A stretch of DNA of 64,000 bases from Ruminiclostridium josui JCM 17888 (GCF_000526495.1 NZ_JAGE01000001.1:2290001-2354000), one strand, 5' to 3'. Positions 12,004 to 22,011 are shown, counted from the stretch's first letter. Numbers and translations: made by a program. Notes: generated from the sequence alone by a model not told the origin.

Positions 12004-12189
12004 ATGGCAAAGAAATCTATGATTATAAAGCAACAGCGTACACCTAAGTTTAGTACAAGGGCTTACAATAGATGTAAAATATGTGGAAGACCACACGCAT
12101 ACATTAGAAAATTTGGAATTTGCCGTTTATGCTTTAGACAATTAGCGTACAAAGGTCAAATACCTGGCGTTAAAAAAGCAAGCTGGTAA
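12004..12189 (+). CDS. rpsN: 30S ribosomal protein S14, zinc-binding type
   Basis: This short form of S14 has 61 residues, with the zinc ligands in [20 protein letters not shown]. It is the C+ paralogue used under zinc sufficiency in Firmicutes. The ATG is preceded by AAGGAGGGATTGAAGGC. No zinc-independent copy lies in this window. Confidence 0.97.
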   Translation: MAKKSMIIKQQRTPKFSTRAYNRCKICGRPHAYIRKFGICRLCFRQLAYKGQIPGVKKASW

Positions 12190-12213
12190 TATCATTGGAA
12201 GGAGGTTAAACAT

Positions 12214-12612
12214 ATGCAAATTACTGATGCAATAGCTGATATGTTAACCAGAATAAGAAATGCAGGTTCTGCTAAACATGAATCAGTTGATATACCCGCT
12301 TCCAACCTTAAGAGGTCTATAGCAAACATTTTGCTGGAAGAAGGATATATTAAGAATTTTGAAGAAATTAGTGACGGAAAGCAAGGCGTACTTAGAGTTA
12401 ATTTAAAGTACACTAACAATAAGCAAAACGTTATAACTGGAATAAAGAGAATTAGTAAGCCTGGTTTGAGAGTATATGCGGGAAAAGACGAGTTACCAAA
12501 GGTATTGGGTGGACTCGGTATAGCAATTATCTCAACATCAAAAGGAATAATGACTGACAGGAAAGCCAGAGTAGAAGGTATAGGCGGAGAAGTTCTGGCA
12601 TTTGTTTGGTAA
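12214..12612 (+). CDS. rpsH: 30S ribosomal protein S8
   Basis: This 132-residue protein is a primary 16S rRNA binder and the repressor of the spc operon in enterobacteria. The sequences [19 protein letters not shown] and the C-terminal GGEVLAFVW are typical. The ATG follows GGAAGGAGGTTAAACAT. It is followed by a strong hairpin. Confidence 0.98.
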   Translation: MQITDAIADMLTRIRNAGSAKHESVDIPASNLKRSIANILLEEGYIKNFEEISDGKQGVLRVNLKYTNNKQNVITGIKRISKPGLRVYAGKDELPKVLGGLGIAIISTSKGIMTDRKARVEGIGGEVLAFVW

Positions 12613-12631
12613 GTTATAAATCCTCAGGTAA

Positions 12632-12669
12632 AGTATTTTCAAATTCTTATTTAAGAATTTGAAAATACT
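12632..12669 (+). promoter_or_regulatory. Perfect 18-bp hairpin between rpsH and rplF
   Basis: Bases 12632-12649 are exactly complementary to 12652-12669 with only two bases between, forming an AT-rich 18-bp stem (in RNA the tip opens to a larger loop). It stands in a 116-base gap. No T run follows, so read-through into rplF is expected. It is a candidate RNase III processing site or protein-binding element. Confidence 0.65.
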
Positions 12670-12728
12670 CTAAGGTCTGAAAAGGGCTAAAAAATGCTCA
12701 TAATTTTAAGAACTGGAGGTATTATGAC

Positions 12729-13280
12729 ATGTCAAGAATAGGAAAGTTGCCAGTAGCTGTTCCAAAGGGAGTAACAGTTAAACTGGACGGCGAAAATTTA
12801 TTGACTGTAAAAGGTACAAAAGGAACTCTTACAAAGCAGTTCCATAAGGATATGATTATTAAGGTAGAAGCTGATCAGATAGTAGTTGAAAGACCATCTG
12901 ATTTAAAAATGCACAAATCACTTCATGGTTTAACTAGAACACTTATTAACAATATGGTGGAAGGTGTTACCAATGGATATCAAAAGGCTCTTGATATCAA
13001 CGGTGTTGGTTATAGAGCACAAAAACAGGGTAAGAAGTTGGTTTTAACACTAGGATATTCACATCCTGTTGAAATGGAAGATCCTGAAGGTATAACAACG
13101 GAAGTACCTGCACCTAACAAGATAATTGTTAAGGGAATTGATAAGCAGGTAGTTGGAGAAGTAGCTGCTAAGATTCGTGAAAAGAGACCTCCTGAGCCTT
13201 ATAAGGGTAAGGGTATCAAATACGAAACTGAAGTTATAAGACGTAAAGAAGGTAAAACTGGTGGCAAGGGTAAAAAGTAG
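12729..13280 (+). CDS. rplF: 50S ribosomal protein L6
   Basis: This 183-residue protein lies near the sarcin-ricin loop and the factor-binding site. [15 protein letters not shown] and the C-terminal [20 protein letters not shown] signature are present. The ATG follows CTGGAGGTATTATGAC. Confidence 0.98.
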   Translation: MSRIGKLPVAVPKGVTVKLDGENLLTVKGTKGTLTKQFHKDMIIKVEADQIVVERPSDLKMHKSLHGLTRTLINNMVEGVTNGYQKALDINGVGYRAQKQGKKLVLTLGYSHPVEMEDPEGITTEVPAPNKIIVKGIDKQVVGEVAAKIREKRPPEPYKGKGIKYETEVIRRKEGKTGGKGKK

Positions 13281-13297
13281 AAAGGAGATGAGAGTAA

Positions 13298-13666
13298 ATG
13301 ATAAATAAAACAAATAGAAACGAAGTAAGACTCAGAAAGCATCTGAGAGTACGCAAAAAGATTACTGGAACTGTTGAACGTCCAAGAATGAACGTTTTTA
13401 GAAGTTTAAACAACATTTATGTTCAGATAATCGATGATACAACCGGTAATACTCTTGTATCCGCTTCAACCCTTGATGCCGCATTAAAAGGAAAGCTTGC
13501 TAACGGCGGAAATAAGGAAGCAGCTAAAGAGGTTGGAAAATTAATAGCTTCTAAAGCTATTGACAAGGGTATAAAGAAAGTTGTATTTGATAGAGGCGGA
13601 TATATCTATCATGGAAGAGTTAAAGAGCTTGCTGACGCTGCTAGAGAAGCAGGCTTGGATTTTTAA
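13298..13666 (+). CDS. rplR: 50S ribosomal protein L18
   Basis: This 122-residue 5S rRNA-binding protein contains [20 protein letters not shown] and ends with [17 protein letters not shown]. The ATG follows AAAGGAGATGAGAGTAA. Confidence 0.98.
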   Translation: MINKTNRNEVRLRKHLRVRKKITGTVERPRMNVFRSLNNIYVQIIDDTTGNTLVSASTLDAALKGKLANGGNKEAAKEVGKLIASKAIDKGIKKVVFDRGGYIYHGRVKELADAAREAGLDF

Positions 13667-13684
13667 GGAGAAGGAGGGGAATAC

Positions 13685-14185
13685 ATGCAACGAATTGATG
13701 CCAGCACTTTAGAGCTTAAAGAAAAAGTTGTTAATATAGGACGTGTAACAAAGGTTGTTAAAGGTGGTAGAAACTTCCGTTTCAGTGCTTTAGTAGTAGT
13801 AGGAGACGAGAACGGTTATGTTGGAAGTGGAATGGGTAAAGCTGCTGAAATACCTGAAGCTATTCGTAAAGGTATTGAAGATGCAAAGAAGAACCTGATT
13901 AAAGTTCCACTTGTTGATACAACAATTCCACACGAAGCATTGGGAGTATTTGGAGCAGGTAAAGTATTACTTAAGCCTGCTGGACAAGGTACCGGAGTTA
14001 TTGCCGGAGGACCTGTAAGGGCCGTACTTGAACTTGCAGGAATCCGTGATATAAGAACGAAGTCATTGGGCTCAAACAACCCAATTAATATGGTTAATGC
14101 AACTATTGAAGGCCTTGCTCAGTTAAAAACAGCTGAAGAAGTTGCCAGACTTCGCGGAAAAACAGCAGAAGAGATTCTGGGCTAG
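13685..14185 (+). CDS. rpsE: 30S ribosomal protein S5
   Basis: This 166-residue protein acts in decoding fidelity (the spectinomycin site loop). The N-terminal double-stranded RNA-binding fold ([20 protein letters not shown]) and the C-terminal domain ending in [17 protein letters not shown] are present. The ATG follows GAAGGAGGGGAATAC. Confidence 0.98.
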   Translation: MQRIDASTLELKEKVVNIGRVTKVVKGGRNFRFSALVVVGDENGYVGSGMGKAAEIPEAIRKGIEDAKKNLIKVPLVDTTIPHEALGVFGAGKVLLKPAGQGTGVIAGGPVRAVLELAGIRDIRTKSLGSNNPINMVNATIEGLAQLKTAEEVARLRGKTAEEILG

Positions 14186-14197
14186 GGGGGACATTAA

Positions 14198-14377
14198 ATG
14201 GCTAAGTTAAAGATAACTCTAAAGAAGAGCACAAATAAGGCTATTAAAAGTCAGGCCGCAACTGTAAAAGCTCTTGGTTTAGGTAAAATCGGAACTACAG
14301 TTGAAAAAAATGACAACCCTCAAATTAGAGGAATGATTAGAAAAGTTTCACATCTTGTTTGTGTAGAAGAAATATAA
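14198..14377 (+). CDS. rpmD: 50S ribosomal protein L30
   Basis: This small protein of 59 residues was found by translating the gap between rpsE and rplO. It begins [20 protein letters not shown] and contains [20 protein letters not shown], the L30 signature. The ATG follows AGGGGGGACATTAA, and rplO begins 16 bases after its stop. The position in the spc operon fits. Confidence 0.97.
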   Translation: MAKLKITLKKSTNKAIKSQAATVKALGLGKIGTTVEKNDNPQIRGMIRKVSHLVCVEEI

Positions 14378-14392
14378 AGGGAGGTGTAGTCA

Positions 14393-14836
14393 ATGAAATT
14401 ATTTGAATTACAGCCTGCTCCTGGATCAAAAAAGCTACCTAATAGAAAAGGTAGAGGTATAGGCAGTGGTAATGGTAAAACCGCTGGTAAGGGTCATAAA
14501 GGACAAAATGCCCGTGCTGGTGGTGGTGTTAGACCAGGTTTTGAAGGTGGTCAAATGCCTTTGTATATGAGATTACCAAAAAGAGGATTTAATAACTACG
14601 AATTTTCTAAAAAGTATACTGAAGTTAACGTATCTGATTTAAATATTTTTGATGAAGGTACAGTTGTTACTGAGGAACTTCTTAAATCTTCGGGCCTTGC
14701 TAAAAAGATTATAGACGGAGTAGCAATTTTAGGTAACGGAGAGTTAACTAAAAAGTTAACAGTTCAAGCGACTAAATTTACAAAAACAGCTACTGAAAAG
14801 ATAGAAGCTGCGGGAGGAAAGGTCGAGGTGGTATAA
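14393..14836 (+). CDS. rplO: 50S ribosomal protein L15
   Basis: This 147-residue protein has the glycine- and arginine-rich N-terminal extension [20 protein letters not shown] that threads into the 50S core. The ATG follows GGGAGGTGTAGTCA. secY starts two bases after its stop. Confidence 0.98.
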   Translation: MKLFELQPAPGSKKLPNRKGRGIGSGNGKTAGKGHKGQNARAGGGVRPGFEGGQMPLYMRLPKRGFNNYEFSKKYTEVNVSDLNIFDEGTVVTEELLKSSGLAKKIIDGVAILGNGELTKKLTVQATKFTKTATEKIEAAGGKVEVV

Positions 14837-14837
14837 C

Positions 14838-16130
14838 GTGAGTGGAATGATGGATACACTTAAGAATTCCTGGAAAATTCCTGATTTAAAGAAAAAAATA
14901 TTAATAACAATTGGCCTTCTTTTAGTTTTTAGATTAGGATCAAAAATCCCTGTTCCTGGACTGGACCCTAATTGGTTTGCACAGCTTATTGCAAAGGGTG
15001 GACAGTTGTTTAACTTTATTGATATCATTGGTGGTGGTTCTTTTAAGAATGCAACCATTTTTGCAATGAGCATAACACCATATATCAATGCATCAATTAT
15101 TATGCAGTTGTTAACGATTGCTATTCCAAAATTGGAACAGTTATCAAAGGAAGGCGAAGAGGGCAGGAAAAAGATAGGTCAATGGATAAGATATGCAACA
15201 GTTATTTTGGCATTCTTACAGGCAACAGCCATTACTATTGGTCTAAGAGGTGCACTTATTTCAGGACTTAACGTTATAACCTTCATTACAGTAACACTTA
15301 CACTTACTGCCGGAACAGCATTTTTGATGTGGCTTGGTGAACAAATCACTGAGTACGGTATTGGAAACGGTATTTCAATGTTGATTTTTGCAGGTATATT
15401 ATCAGCTGGTCCTACAGGGGCTAGTTACATTATAAAGAACTACACTTTGGGTAACTTGGGAAGTGGTGCAATAGGTATTTTATCAATAATAGGAATACTT
15501 GTTGTATTCGTTGCTGTTATTGCTTGTGTTGTTTGGGTCAATCAGGCTGAGCGTCGTATACCTGTGCAATACGCAAAAAGAGTTGTTGGTAGAAAGGTTT
15601 ACGGAGGACAAAGCACTCATTTACCAATAAAGGTAAACTGGGCAGGAGTTATTCCTATAATCTTTGCAATGTCAATTATGATGCTGCCATCAACAATTGT
15701 TGGATTTGCAAGACCAAATGCAACTAGCGGAGTTGCAGCATTTATAAAGGATTGGGGAAATCATTGGTCTTATGCAGTTCTTTATGCTTTACTAATTATC
15801 GGATTTACATTTTTCTACACATACGTACAGTTCAATCCAATTGAGCTTGCTAATAACATGAAGAAGAATGGTGGTTTTATACCTGGTATAAGACCTGGTA
15901 AGCCAACTTCCGATTATATCGCAAAAGTATTGAATAGAATAACATGGTTTGGTGCATTGTTCCTTGCACTTATAACTATATTCCCTTACATTATTGGTTG
16001 GATTACAGGGATACAAGGAGTATGGTTCGCAGGAACAAGCGTTCTGATCTTAGTTGGTGTCGCAATTGATACCGTAAGACAAATCGAGTCACAAATGCTT
16101 ATGAGACACTATAAAGGATTCTTAGAATAA
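14838..16130 (+). CDS. secY: Protein translocase channel subunit SecY
   Basis: This 430-residue polytopic membrane protein is the channel of the Sec translocase, working with SecE, SecG and SecA. About ten hydrophobic segments can be seen, and the signatures KIPVPGLDPNWF, ITPYINASIIMQLL and LGEQITEYGIGNGISM are conserved. The GTG start at 14838 follows GGTCGAGGTGG. An ATG at 14847 is an alternative. It is linked to the spc ribosomal genes as in nearly all bacteria. Confidence 0.98.
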   Translation: MSGMMDTLKNSWKIPDLKKKILITIGLLLVFRLGSKIPVPGLDPNWFAQLIAKGGQLFNFIDIIGGGSFKNATIFAMSITPYINASIIMQLLTIAIPKLEQLSKEGEEGRKKIGQWIRYATVILAFLQATAITIGLRGALISGLNVITFITVTLTLTAGTAFLMWLGEQITEYGIGNGISMLIFAGILSAGPTGASYIIKNYTLGNLGSGAIGILSIIGILVVFVAVIACVVWVNQAERRIPVQYAKRVVGRKVYGGQSTHLPIKVNWAGVIPIIFAMSIMMLPSTIVGFARPNATSGVAAFIKDWGNHWSYAVLYALLIIGFTFFYTYVQFNPIELANNMKKNGGFIPGIRPGKPTSDYIAKVLNRITWFGALFLALITIFPYIIGWITGIQGVWFAGTSVLILVGVAIDTVRQIESQMLMRHYKGFLE

Positions 16131-16166
16131 GGTCCTATCAAATTAGATTAGTTAGCAAATGGTTTG

Positions 16167-16190
16167 GGGTTTATGATACGTCATAAGCCC
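16167..16190 (+). promoter_or_regulatory. Hairpin between secY and adk
   Basis: GGGTTTATGA and TCATAAGCCC pair with one wobble around a TACG tetraloop. It is not followed by a T run, so it probably does not stop transcription. An mRNA-stabilising or processing role is possible. Confidence 0.45.
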
Positions 16191-16230
16191 TAAACTTGAT
16201 GTTATGAGTAATTGTAAAGAGGTGACAATA

Positions 16231-16875
16231 ATGAGGATCATATTATTAGGAGCTCCCGGAGCAGGAAAGGGAACTCAAGCAAAAATTATATCTGAAAAAC
16301 TTAATATTCCACATATTTCAACCGGTGATATTTTTAGAGCAAACATAAAGGGAAATACTCCTCTTGGACAGAAGGCAAAAGAATATATGGATAAGGGAGA
16401 GCTTGTACCGGATGAACTGACTGTGGAAATTGTAAAGGACAGATTGGGAAATTCAGACTGCGAAAATGGATTTATTTTAGATGGTTTCCCAAGAACAATT
16501 CCTCAGGCCGAATATCTTGATAAGGTATTGGTACAAATGAACATAAATCTTGATGTCGCTCTTTTAATAGATGTAAAGGATGAAGATATCATACAAAGAA
16601 TGTCTGGAAGACGTGTTTGTACAAATTGTGGAGCAACATATAATGTTGTATTCAATCCCACAAAAGAAGAAGGAATATGTGATGTGTGCAAATCTCCAGT
16701 TATTCAAAGAGCCGATGATGCTGCAGAAACAGTATTAAACAGACTTGAGACATACCACAAGCAAACACAGCCCCTTATCAGTTATTATGAGAAAGCTGGC
16801 AAGCTGAAAGTAGCAGAAGGTGCCGGAGAAGTTGAAGAAACGTCAAAACGTGTGATGAAAGTTTTAGGTATTTAA
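16231..16875 (+). CDS. adk: Adenylate kinase
   Basis: This 214-residue enzyme interconverts ATP, AMP and ADP. The P-loop [10 protein letters not shown] is at the N-terminus, [13 protein letters not shown] follows, and the LID carries a four-cysteine zinc site (CTNCGATYN and CDVC), typical of Gram-positive enzymes. The ATG at 16231 follows AAGAGGTGACAATA. The open frame upstream to 16204 is non-family sequence. map follows after one base. Confidence 0.97.
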   Translation: MRIILLGAPGAGKGTQAKIISEKLNIPHISTGDIFRANIKGNTPLGQKAKEYMDKGELVPDELTVEIVKDRLGNSDCENGFILDGFPRTIPQAEYLDKVLVQMNINLDVALLIDVKDEDIIQRMSGRRVCTNCGATYNVVFNPTKEEGICDVCKSPVIQRADDAAETVLNRLETYHKQTQPLISYYEKAGKLKVAEGAGEVEETSKRVMKVLGI

Positions 16876-16876
16876 A

Positions 16877-17644
16877 ATGTTTACTATTAAATCACAATCT
16901 GAAATTGAAAAGATGAAAAAAGCTGGAGAGATTTTATATGAAACTCTGCAGCTAATAAAGAAAAATACTGTACCTGGTGTTACCACAAAGGAATTAGATA
17001 GAATTGCTGAAGAGTATATTAAAAAGAATCATGCAACTGCTTCTTTTAAAGGATATGATGCTGGTATTCCTGGAATGGTTCCTTTTCCCGGCAGTATATG
17101 TACATCTGTCAATGAGGAAGTGGTTCATGGGATACCAAGTTTAAAGCCTTTAAAAGATGGCGATATTATCAGTATAGATGTAGGTGTGTACTTAAACGGA
17201 TATCATGCGGATGCAGCAAGGACTTTTGCCGTTGGAAATATAACTGCTGAAGCGCAAAGACTTATTGATGAAACGCGTCAGAGTTTTTTTGAAGGATTAA
17301 AACAAATGGTTATAGGCAATCACATAAGAGATATTTCAGAAGCTATTCAAAATCATGTTGAGAGTAAGGGATTCTCGGTTGTAAGAGATTTTGTAGGACA
17401 CGGTATTGGAAGAGAATTGCATGAGATGCCTGATATACCTAATTATGTTACAAAGAGAAGAGGCCCACGGCTTGAAAACGGAATGACAATAGCTGTTGAG
17501 CCAATGATTAATGCAGGTAGCTATAGTGTAAAAGTATTAGAAAATAGATGGACTGTTGTTACAACTGACAAATCGCTTTCTGCACACTATGAGAATACAG
17601 TAGCAATCACTAATAACGGACCGATTATATTGACAAGGTTCTAA
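16877..17644 (+). CDS. map: Methionine aminopeptidase, type I
   Basis: This 255-residue metalloprotease removes the N-terminal methionine from nascent proteins. The metal-ligand motifs are visible: DVGVYLNGYHADAART with two Asp, GHGIGRELHEMP with a His, VEPM with a Glu, and the final Glu in HYENTVAIT. It is translationally close to adk (one-base gap) in the conserved secY-adk-map order. Confidence 0.97.
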   Translation: MFTIKSQSEIEKMKKAGEILYETLQLIKKNTVPGVTTKELDRIAEEYIKKNHATASFKGYDAGIPGMVPFPGSICTSVNEEVVHGIPSLKPLKDGDIISIDVGVYLNGYHADAARTFAVGNITAEAQRLIDETRQSFFEGLKQMVIGNHIRDISEAIQNHVESKGFSVVRDFVGHGIGRELHEMPDIPNYVTKRRGPRLENGMTIAVEPMINAGSYSVKVLENRWTVVTTDKSLSAHYENTVAITNNGPIILTRF

Positions 17645-17675
17645 TAAATATTTTTAGATATTTTTATAAATTGTA

Positions 17676-17704
17676 TTGTTATAATTTTAGTTTTCCTGTA
17701 TAAT
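17676..17704 (+). promoter_or_regulatory. Internal sigma-A promoter before the KOW-infA segment
   Basis: TTGTTA (17676-17681), a 17-base spacer and a perfect TATAAT (17699-17704) lie in the 108-base gap after map. It would provide extra transcription of the KOW protein, infA, rpmJ and alpha-operon genes. Confidence 0.55.
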
Positions 17705-17752
17705 TTATATTTGGTTTGACTGTGTAAATTTTATGCTTAGAGGTGAATTACA

Positions 17753-18034
17753 TTGAACGTGGTCCTGGGACAGGTTGTACATTCTAAAGCAGGGCGGGAC
17801 GCAGGAAAAACATTTGTAGTAACAGGTTTTATTGATGATAATTATGTACTTATCAGTGATGGAAGCTCTAGGAGATTAGAGAATCCTAAAAAAAAGAAGT
17901 TAAAGCACCTGATTATTACAGACAATGTTATCGAAGCTATTGCACAGAAAATTTCTTCAGGAGAAAAATGCACAAATGCCGAGGTAAGAAAGGCACTTGT
18001 TGAATATAATATACCTGTTGACAGTAACGTTTAG
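17753..18034 (+). CDS. KOW-domain RNA-binding protein (L14e-like)
   Basis: This 93-residue protein begins with a KOW-type segment (LGQVVHSKAGRDAGKTFVVT), then KKKKLKHL and a C-terminal helical part. Such proteins, related to archaeal/eukaryotic L14e/L6e, are commonly found between map and infA in clostridia, and a ribosome- or RNA-associated role is assumed from that position. The TTG start at 17753 follows AGAGGTGAATTACA. Confidence 0.85.
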   Translation: MNVVLGQVVHSKAGRDAGKTFVVTGFIDDNYVLISDGSSRRLENPKKKKLKHLIITDNVIEAIAQKISSGEKCTNAEVRKALVEYNIPVDSNV

Positions 18035-18085
18035 TTGAGAGCAATAAATTTATAAATGTATTTATCCTTTGGAGGAGGTGTTAGT

Positions 18086-18304
18086 TTGGCAAAAGATGAT
18101 GTTATAGAGGTTGAAGGTACTGTTATTGAAGCATTACCGAATGCTATGTTTCAGGTAGAGCTTGAGAATGGACATAAGGTATTGGCTCATATATCAGGTA
18201 AGCTCAGAATGAATTTCATAAGGATTCTTCCGGGAGATAAGGTAACCCTTGAATTGTCACCATACGACCTTACCAGAGGAAGGATAACTTGGAGAGCAAA
18301 ATAA
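18086..18304 (+). CDS. infA: Translation initiation factor IF-1
   Basis: This 72-residue single OB-fold protein blocks the A site during initiation. The sequences [20 protein letters not shown] and [14 protein letters not shown] are diagnostic. The TTG at 18086 follows GGAGGAGGTGTTAGT and gives the standard length. The frame extends upstream to 18056 without family similarity. Confidence 0.97.
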   Translation: MAKDDVIEVEGTVIEALPNAMFQVELENGHKVLAHISGKLRMNFIRILPGDKVTLELSPYDLTRGRITWRAK

Positions 18305-18402
18305 TATATACCTAAAGGTATTATTTATTAATATAAAAATTAAAGTATTACCCGATTAACTAATTAAGCAGATTTTTTTCTTATTATAAGGAGGATATAG
18401 CG

Positions 18403-18516
18403 ATGAAAGTAAAACCATCAGTTAAGACTATATGCGAAAAGTGCAAAATTATTAGAAGAAAAGGCAGAGTAATGGTTATCTGCGAAAACCCAAAGCATAA
18501 GCAAAAACAGGGTTAA
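18403..18516 (+). CDS. rpmJ: 50S ribosomal protein L36
   Basis: This 37-residue zinc-ribbon protein was found by translation of the gap after inf[21 protein letters not shown], then a Cys in [13 protein letters not shown]. The ligands are three Cys and one His, the zinc-binding form. The ATG follows AAGGAGGATATAGCG. Confidence 0.97.
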   Translation: MKVKPSVKTICEKCKIIRRKGRVMVICENPKHKQKQG

Positions 18517-18749
18517 TATTGAACCCACATCTATGTTTTATTAAATTTCGTAAAATCTCGGCAAGAAGCGGCTGAACAAAAGAATTTCCCGATTCATTGT
18601 TTTCTTGTTGATATTTTAAATATTTGACGATATCGTTTGAACATGAGCCTATGGGAATGGCATTATATTACATCATGGTTCATTCGGTGGAGAATTAGTT
18701 TGAGTGCCCGAATATGGTGGCACGAATTTTAATGGAGGTGTAAGTAAAG
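18517..18749 (+). promoter_or_regulatory. Structured 233-base gap before rpsM
   Basis: I see no gene here. Self-complementary pieces are present: GAACATGA near 18639 opposite TCATGGTTC near 18673, enclosing GCC/GGC, and a GTGCC/GGCAC hairpin (18704-18723) just before the rpsM ribosome site. It looks like a ribosomal-protein-regulated leader of the alpha operon (S4 in enterobacteria and Bacillus), but no match to a known leader was established. Confidence 0.4.
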
Positions 18750-19118
18750 ATGGCACGTATTGCCGGAGTAGATTTGCCCAGAGAAAAAAGGGTAGAAATT
18801 GGTCTCACTTATATTTACGGTATTGGAAGACCTAAGTCTAATGAAATTCTTTCTAAGACTGGCGTTAATCCTGATACTCGTGTTAGAGATCTAACTGATG
18901 ATGAAATAAACAAAATCAGAGAAGTAATCGACAAAGAATACAAGGTTGAAGGTGACCTTAGAAGAGAAGTAGCATTAAATATTAAGCGTCTTATTGAAAT
19001 CGGATGCTACAGAGGAAGAAGACACAGAATGGGTCTTCCAGTAAGAGGTCAGCGTACAAAGACTAATGCAAGGACTAGAAAAGGCCCTTCAAAGCCCGTT
19101 AGCGGCAAAAAGAAATAG
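18750..19118 (+). CDS. rpsM: 30S ribosomal protein S13
   Basis: This 122-residue protein of the 30S head contacts 50S and the P-site t[23 protein letters not shown] and the C-terminal [17 protein letters not shown] are typical. The ATG follows ATGGAGGTGTAAGTAAAG. Confidence 0.98.
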   Translation: MARIAGVDLPREKRVEIGLTYIYGIGRPKSNEILSKTGVNPDTRVRDLTDDEINKIREVIDKEYKVEGDLRREVALNIKRLIEIGCYRGRRHRMGLPVRGQRTKTNARTRKGPSKPVSGKKK

Positions 19119-19139
19119 TTAAAGGAGGTTTGCGAACAA

Positions 19140-19541
19140 ATGGCAACTAAGACTGGTGCTAAAAGAACTACCAGAAAAAGAAGAGAACGTAAGAACATTG
19201 AACGTGGAGCTGCTCATATCCGTTCATCTTTTAATAATACAATTGTTACCTTAACAGATACTGCCAGAAATGCACTTTCATGGGCAAGTGCAGGTGGACT
19301 TGGTTTCAGAGGTTCAAGAAAGAGCACACCATTTGCTGCACAAATGGCTGCTGAAACAGCTGCAAAGGCTGCAATGGAACATGGACTTAAAACTGTTGAA
19401 GTATACGTAAAGGGACCTGGAGCAGGTAGAGAAGCAGCAATTAGAGCTTTGCAAGCTGCTGGACTTGAAGTAAGTCTTATAAAGGACGTTACACCAATTC
19501 CGCACAACGGCTGCAGACCACCTAAGCGCAGAAGAGTATAA
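19140..19541 (+). CDS. rpsK: 30S ribosomal protein S11
   Basis: This 133-residue platform protein contains [20 protein letters not shown] and the C-terminal [18 protein letters not shown]. The ATG follows AAAGGAGGTTTGCGAACAA. Confidence 0.98.
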   Translation: MATKTGAKRTTRKRRERKNIERGAAHIRSSFNNTIVTLTDTARNALSWASAGGLGFRGSRKSTPFAAQMAAETAAKAAMEHGLKTVEVYVKGPGAGREAAIRALQAAGLEVSLIKDVTPIPHNGCRPPKRRRV

Positions 19542-19571
19542 TTGATAATTATTATGGAGGTGTAAACTTAG

Positions 19572-20198
19572 ATGGCAAGATATACTGATGCATCTTGCAG
19601 ACTCTGCAGAAGAGAAGGCGAAAAACTTTTTCTAAAGGGTGAGAGATGCTATACTGATAAATGTTCTGTAGCAAGAAGACCTTATGCACCTGGACAACAT
19701 GGACAGGCTAAGAAGAAGATGTCAGAATACGGCATACAGCTTCGTGAAAAGGCTAAGGTAAGAAGATTTTATGGCGTTTTGGAAGGTCAGTTCAGTGAAT
19801 ACTTTGAAATGGCTTCAAGACGTAAGGGTATAACAGGTGAAAACCTGCTTCAAATCCTTGAAACAAGACTTGACAATGTAGTATACAGACTTGGACTTGG
19901 TACATCAAGACCTGAGTCAAGACAGTTAGTTACACATGGTCATTTCACAGTAAATGGTAAGCGTGTTAACATACCTTCATACCTGATAAAGGTTGGAGAT
20001 GTTATAGCAGTAGCTGATAAGAGCAAGAATTCACCAAAAGTTAAATCGATTAGAGAAATTGCCGGTGGAAAAGTAGTTCCAAAGTGGTTGGAATTTAATG
20101 AAGAAAACTTAGTAGGAAAAGTTGTTGCTCTTCCTGCAAGAGAAGACATTGATTTACCAATCAAGGAACACTTAATCGTAGAGTTGTACTCCAAGTAA
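19572..20198 (+). CDS. rpsD: 30S ribosomal protein S4
   Basis: This 208-residue primary 16S rRNA binder also often represses its own operon. The N-terminal zinc-type cysteine cluster ([11 protein letters not shown] ... CYTDKC) and the S4 RNA-binding domain ([20 protein letters not shown]) are present. The ATG follows ATGGAGGTGTAAACTTAG. Confidence 0.98.
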   Translation: MARYTDASCRLCRREGEKLFLKGERCYTDKCSVARRPYAPGQHGQAKKKMSEYGIQLREKAKVRRFYGVLEGQFSEYFEMASRRKGITGENLLQILETRLDNVVYRLGLGTSRPESRQLVTHGHFTVNGKRVNIPSYLIKVGDVIAVADKSKNSPKVKSIREIAGGKVVPKWLEFNEENLVGKVVALPAREDIDLPIKEHLIVELYSK

Positions 20199-20227
20199 TA
20201 TATACTAGATGGATTAATAACTTGGAA

Positions 20228-20283
20228 GCAACTGAAAGAATTATTTATAATTCTCTATGAAAAGTGCGTTTAGAATCAGTTGC
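20228..20283 (+). promoter_or_regulatory. Hairpin in the rpsD-rpoA gap
   Basis: GCAACTGA (20228-20235) and TCAGTTGC (20276-20283) close a structured segment that also contains the inner repeat AGAATTATTTATAATTCT. There is no T run directly after it. It could tune rpoA expression relative to rpsD. Confidence 0.45.
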
Positions 20284-20320
20284 CCTCAAAAAATAAAAAG
20301 TTGTTAAGGGAGGGTTCTTG

Positions 20321-21268
20321 GTGATAGAAATAGAAAAGCCTAGAATTGAATGTGTATCTAATAGCGATGATAACACTTATGGCAAGTTTATAGTTGAGCC
20401 TTTGGAAAGAGGCTATGGTATTACCCTCGGTAATTCTTTAAGAAGAATATTACTTTCTTCATTACCCGGTGCTGCTGTCAATTCAATAAAGATTGATGGA
20501 GTATTGCATGAATTCTCCACAGTTCCAGGAGTAGTAGAAGACGTAACAGAGATAATACTTAACATCAAATCTCTTTCATTATTAATTCATGGCGAAGGAT
20601 CAAAGGTTATTTATATTGATGCAAATGGAGAAGGGCCAATAACAGCTGGTGATATTATCACTGACCAGGATGTAGAAATACTTAATCCTGACCTTCATAT
20701 TGCAACACTGAATGGCGATCATAGATTCTACATGGAGATGGTAATCAGTAAAGGCAGAGGATATGTGTCTGCCGATAAGAATAAACAGGCTGGTCAACCA
20801 ATAGGTGTCATTCCTGTTGATTCAATATATACTCCCGTCAAGAAAGTAAATTACACGGTTGAAAATACACGTGTTGGTCAGATTACTGATTATGATAAGC
20901 TGACACTTGAAGTATGGACTGACGGAAGTATTAATCCTGATGAAGCTATAAGTCTTGGGGCAAAAATACTTAGCGAGCATTTAAATCTATTTGTAGATTT
21001 GTCTGATCAAGCTAAGCATACTGAGATTATGGTTGAAAAGGAAGAAACCAAAAAAGAGAAAGTTCTCGAAATGACTATTGAAGAGCTTGATTTGTCAGTT
21101 AGATCTTATAACTGTTTAAAGAGAGCAGGAATCAATACAGTTGAGGATCTTACCAACAGAACCGAAGAGGATATGATGAAGGTAAGAAATTTGGGAAGAA
21201 AGTCTCTTGAAGAGGTTCTTCAAAAACTTCAGGCACTTGGATTGTACTTAGCACCAAGTGAAGAATAG
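20321..21268 (+). CDS. rpoA: DNA-directed RNA polymerase alpha subunit
   Basis: This 315-residue scaffold subunit nucleates RNA polymerase assembly and contacts promoter UP elements. The N-terminal domain starts [16 protein letters not shown] and holds [20 protein letters not shown]. The C-terminal domain contains [20 protein letters not shown] and [11 protein letters not shown]. The GTG at 20321, six bases after AGGGAGG, gives the usual N-terminus. A TTG three bases earlier is less likely. Confidence 0.98.
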   Translation: MIEIEKPRIECVSNSDDNTYGKFIVEPLERGYGITLGNSLRRILLSSLPGAAVNSIKIDGVLHEFSTVPGVVEDVTEIILNIKSLSLLIHGEGSKVIYIDANGEGPITAGDIITDQDVEILNPDLHIATLNGDHRFYMEMVISKGRGYVSADKNKQAGQPIGVIPVDSIYTPVKKVNYTVENTRVGQITDYDKLTLEVWTDGSINPDEAISLGAKILSEHLNLFVDLSDQAKHTEIMVEKEETKKEKVLEMTIEELDLSVRSYNCLKRAGINTVEDLTNRTEEDMMKVRNLGRKSLEEVLQKLQALGLYLAPSEE

Positions 21269-21335
21269 TTTGTTACAAAAATTAGATGCTAATATTATAT
21301 AGTAGTGTAAAATACGAGGCAAGGAGGGATAGGTA

Positions 21336-21860
21336 ATGCCAGGTCAAAGAAAGTTGGGGCGTGCAACAGACCAGAGAAAGGCAATTTTAAAGAATCTTAC
21401 AACAGCTTTATTTGTAAGTGGTAGAATTGAAACTACTGAGGCAAGAGCCAAAGAAGTTAAAAATATAGCAGAAAAACTTATCACTTTAGCAATCAAGGAA
21501 GCAGATAACTTTACTTCAAAGCAAGTAAAAGTTAGTGCTGCAAAAGTTGATAGCAAAGGAAAGAAGCTTACCGATTCTAAGACATCAAAGAACGGTAAGA
21601 AGTATTTTGTAGTAGACAGAGAAGTTAAGACAGATATGGTTTCTGTTGATAATCCTTCAAGACTACATGCAAGAAGACTTATAATGAACTGGGTATATAG
21701 ACCAACAACTGCTGATGGAAAGAACATAAACATCACAGACAAGCTTTTTGATGAAATAGCTCCTAAATATAAGGACAAAAAGGGCGGTTATACCAGAATC
21801 TATAAGCTCGGACCTAGAAGAGGCGACGCTGCAGAGATGGTAATACTTGAATTGGTTTAA
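21336..21860 (+). CDS. rplQ: 50S ribosomal protein L17, long form
   Basis: This 174-residue L17 begins with [20 protein letters not shown] and ends with [20 protein letters not shown], the conserved core. Many bacterial L17 proteins have about 115-130 residues. Here a lysine-rich insertion of about 50 residues (around [19 protein letters not shown]) separates the halves. It is the last gene of the superoperon, and a hairpin follows. Confidence 0.96.
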   Translation: MPGQRKLGRATDQRKAILKNLTTALFVSGRIETTEARAKEVKNIAEKLITLAIKEADNFTSKQVKVSAAKVDSKGKKLTDSKTSKNGKKYFVVDREVKTDMVSVDNPSRLHARRLIMNWVYRPTTADGKNINITDKLFDEIAPKYKDKKGGYTRIYKLGPRRGDAAEMVILELV

Positions 21861-21907
21861 TATACTTAAATATCTGTATCAACATATATCTAAGTGATTA
21901 TTATGTG

Positions 21908-21936
21908 GGGATTAAACAGTAAAAATGTTTAATCCC
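21908..21936 (+). terminator. Probable terminator of the ribosomal superoperon
   Basis: The 10-bp perfect stem GGGATTAAAC / GTTTAATCCC with a 9-base loop is followed by TATATTTATAT, a weak T-rich tail. It lies 48 bases after rplQ. Confidence 0.65.
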
Positions 21937-22011
21937 TATATTTATATACTTTGATAGAAAACAAAATAACTGTAAAATATATAATAGGGTTGTTATTTGG
22001 GAGGCTTTTCA

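Noticed and set aside
16167-16190. Hairpin after secY as a transcription terminator
   Set aside because: No T run follows, and adk and map are conserved members of the same operon.
5113-21860. Antisense ORFs across the ribosomal superoperon
   Set aside because: All lie opposite highly conserved ribosomal genes and match no family.
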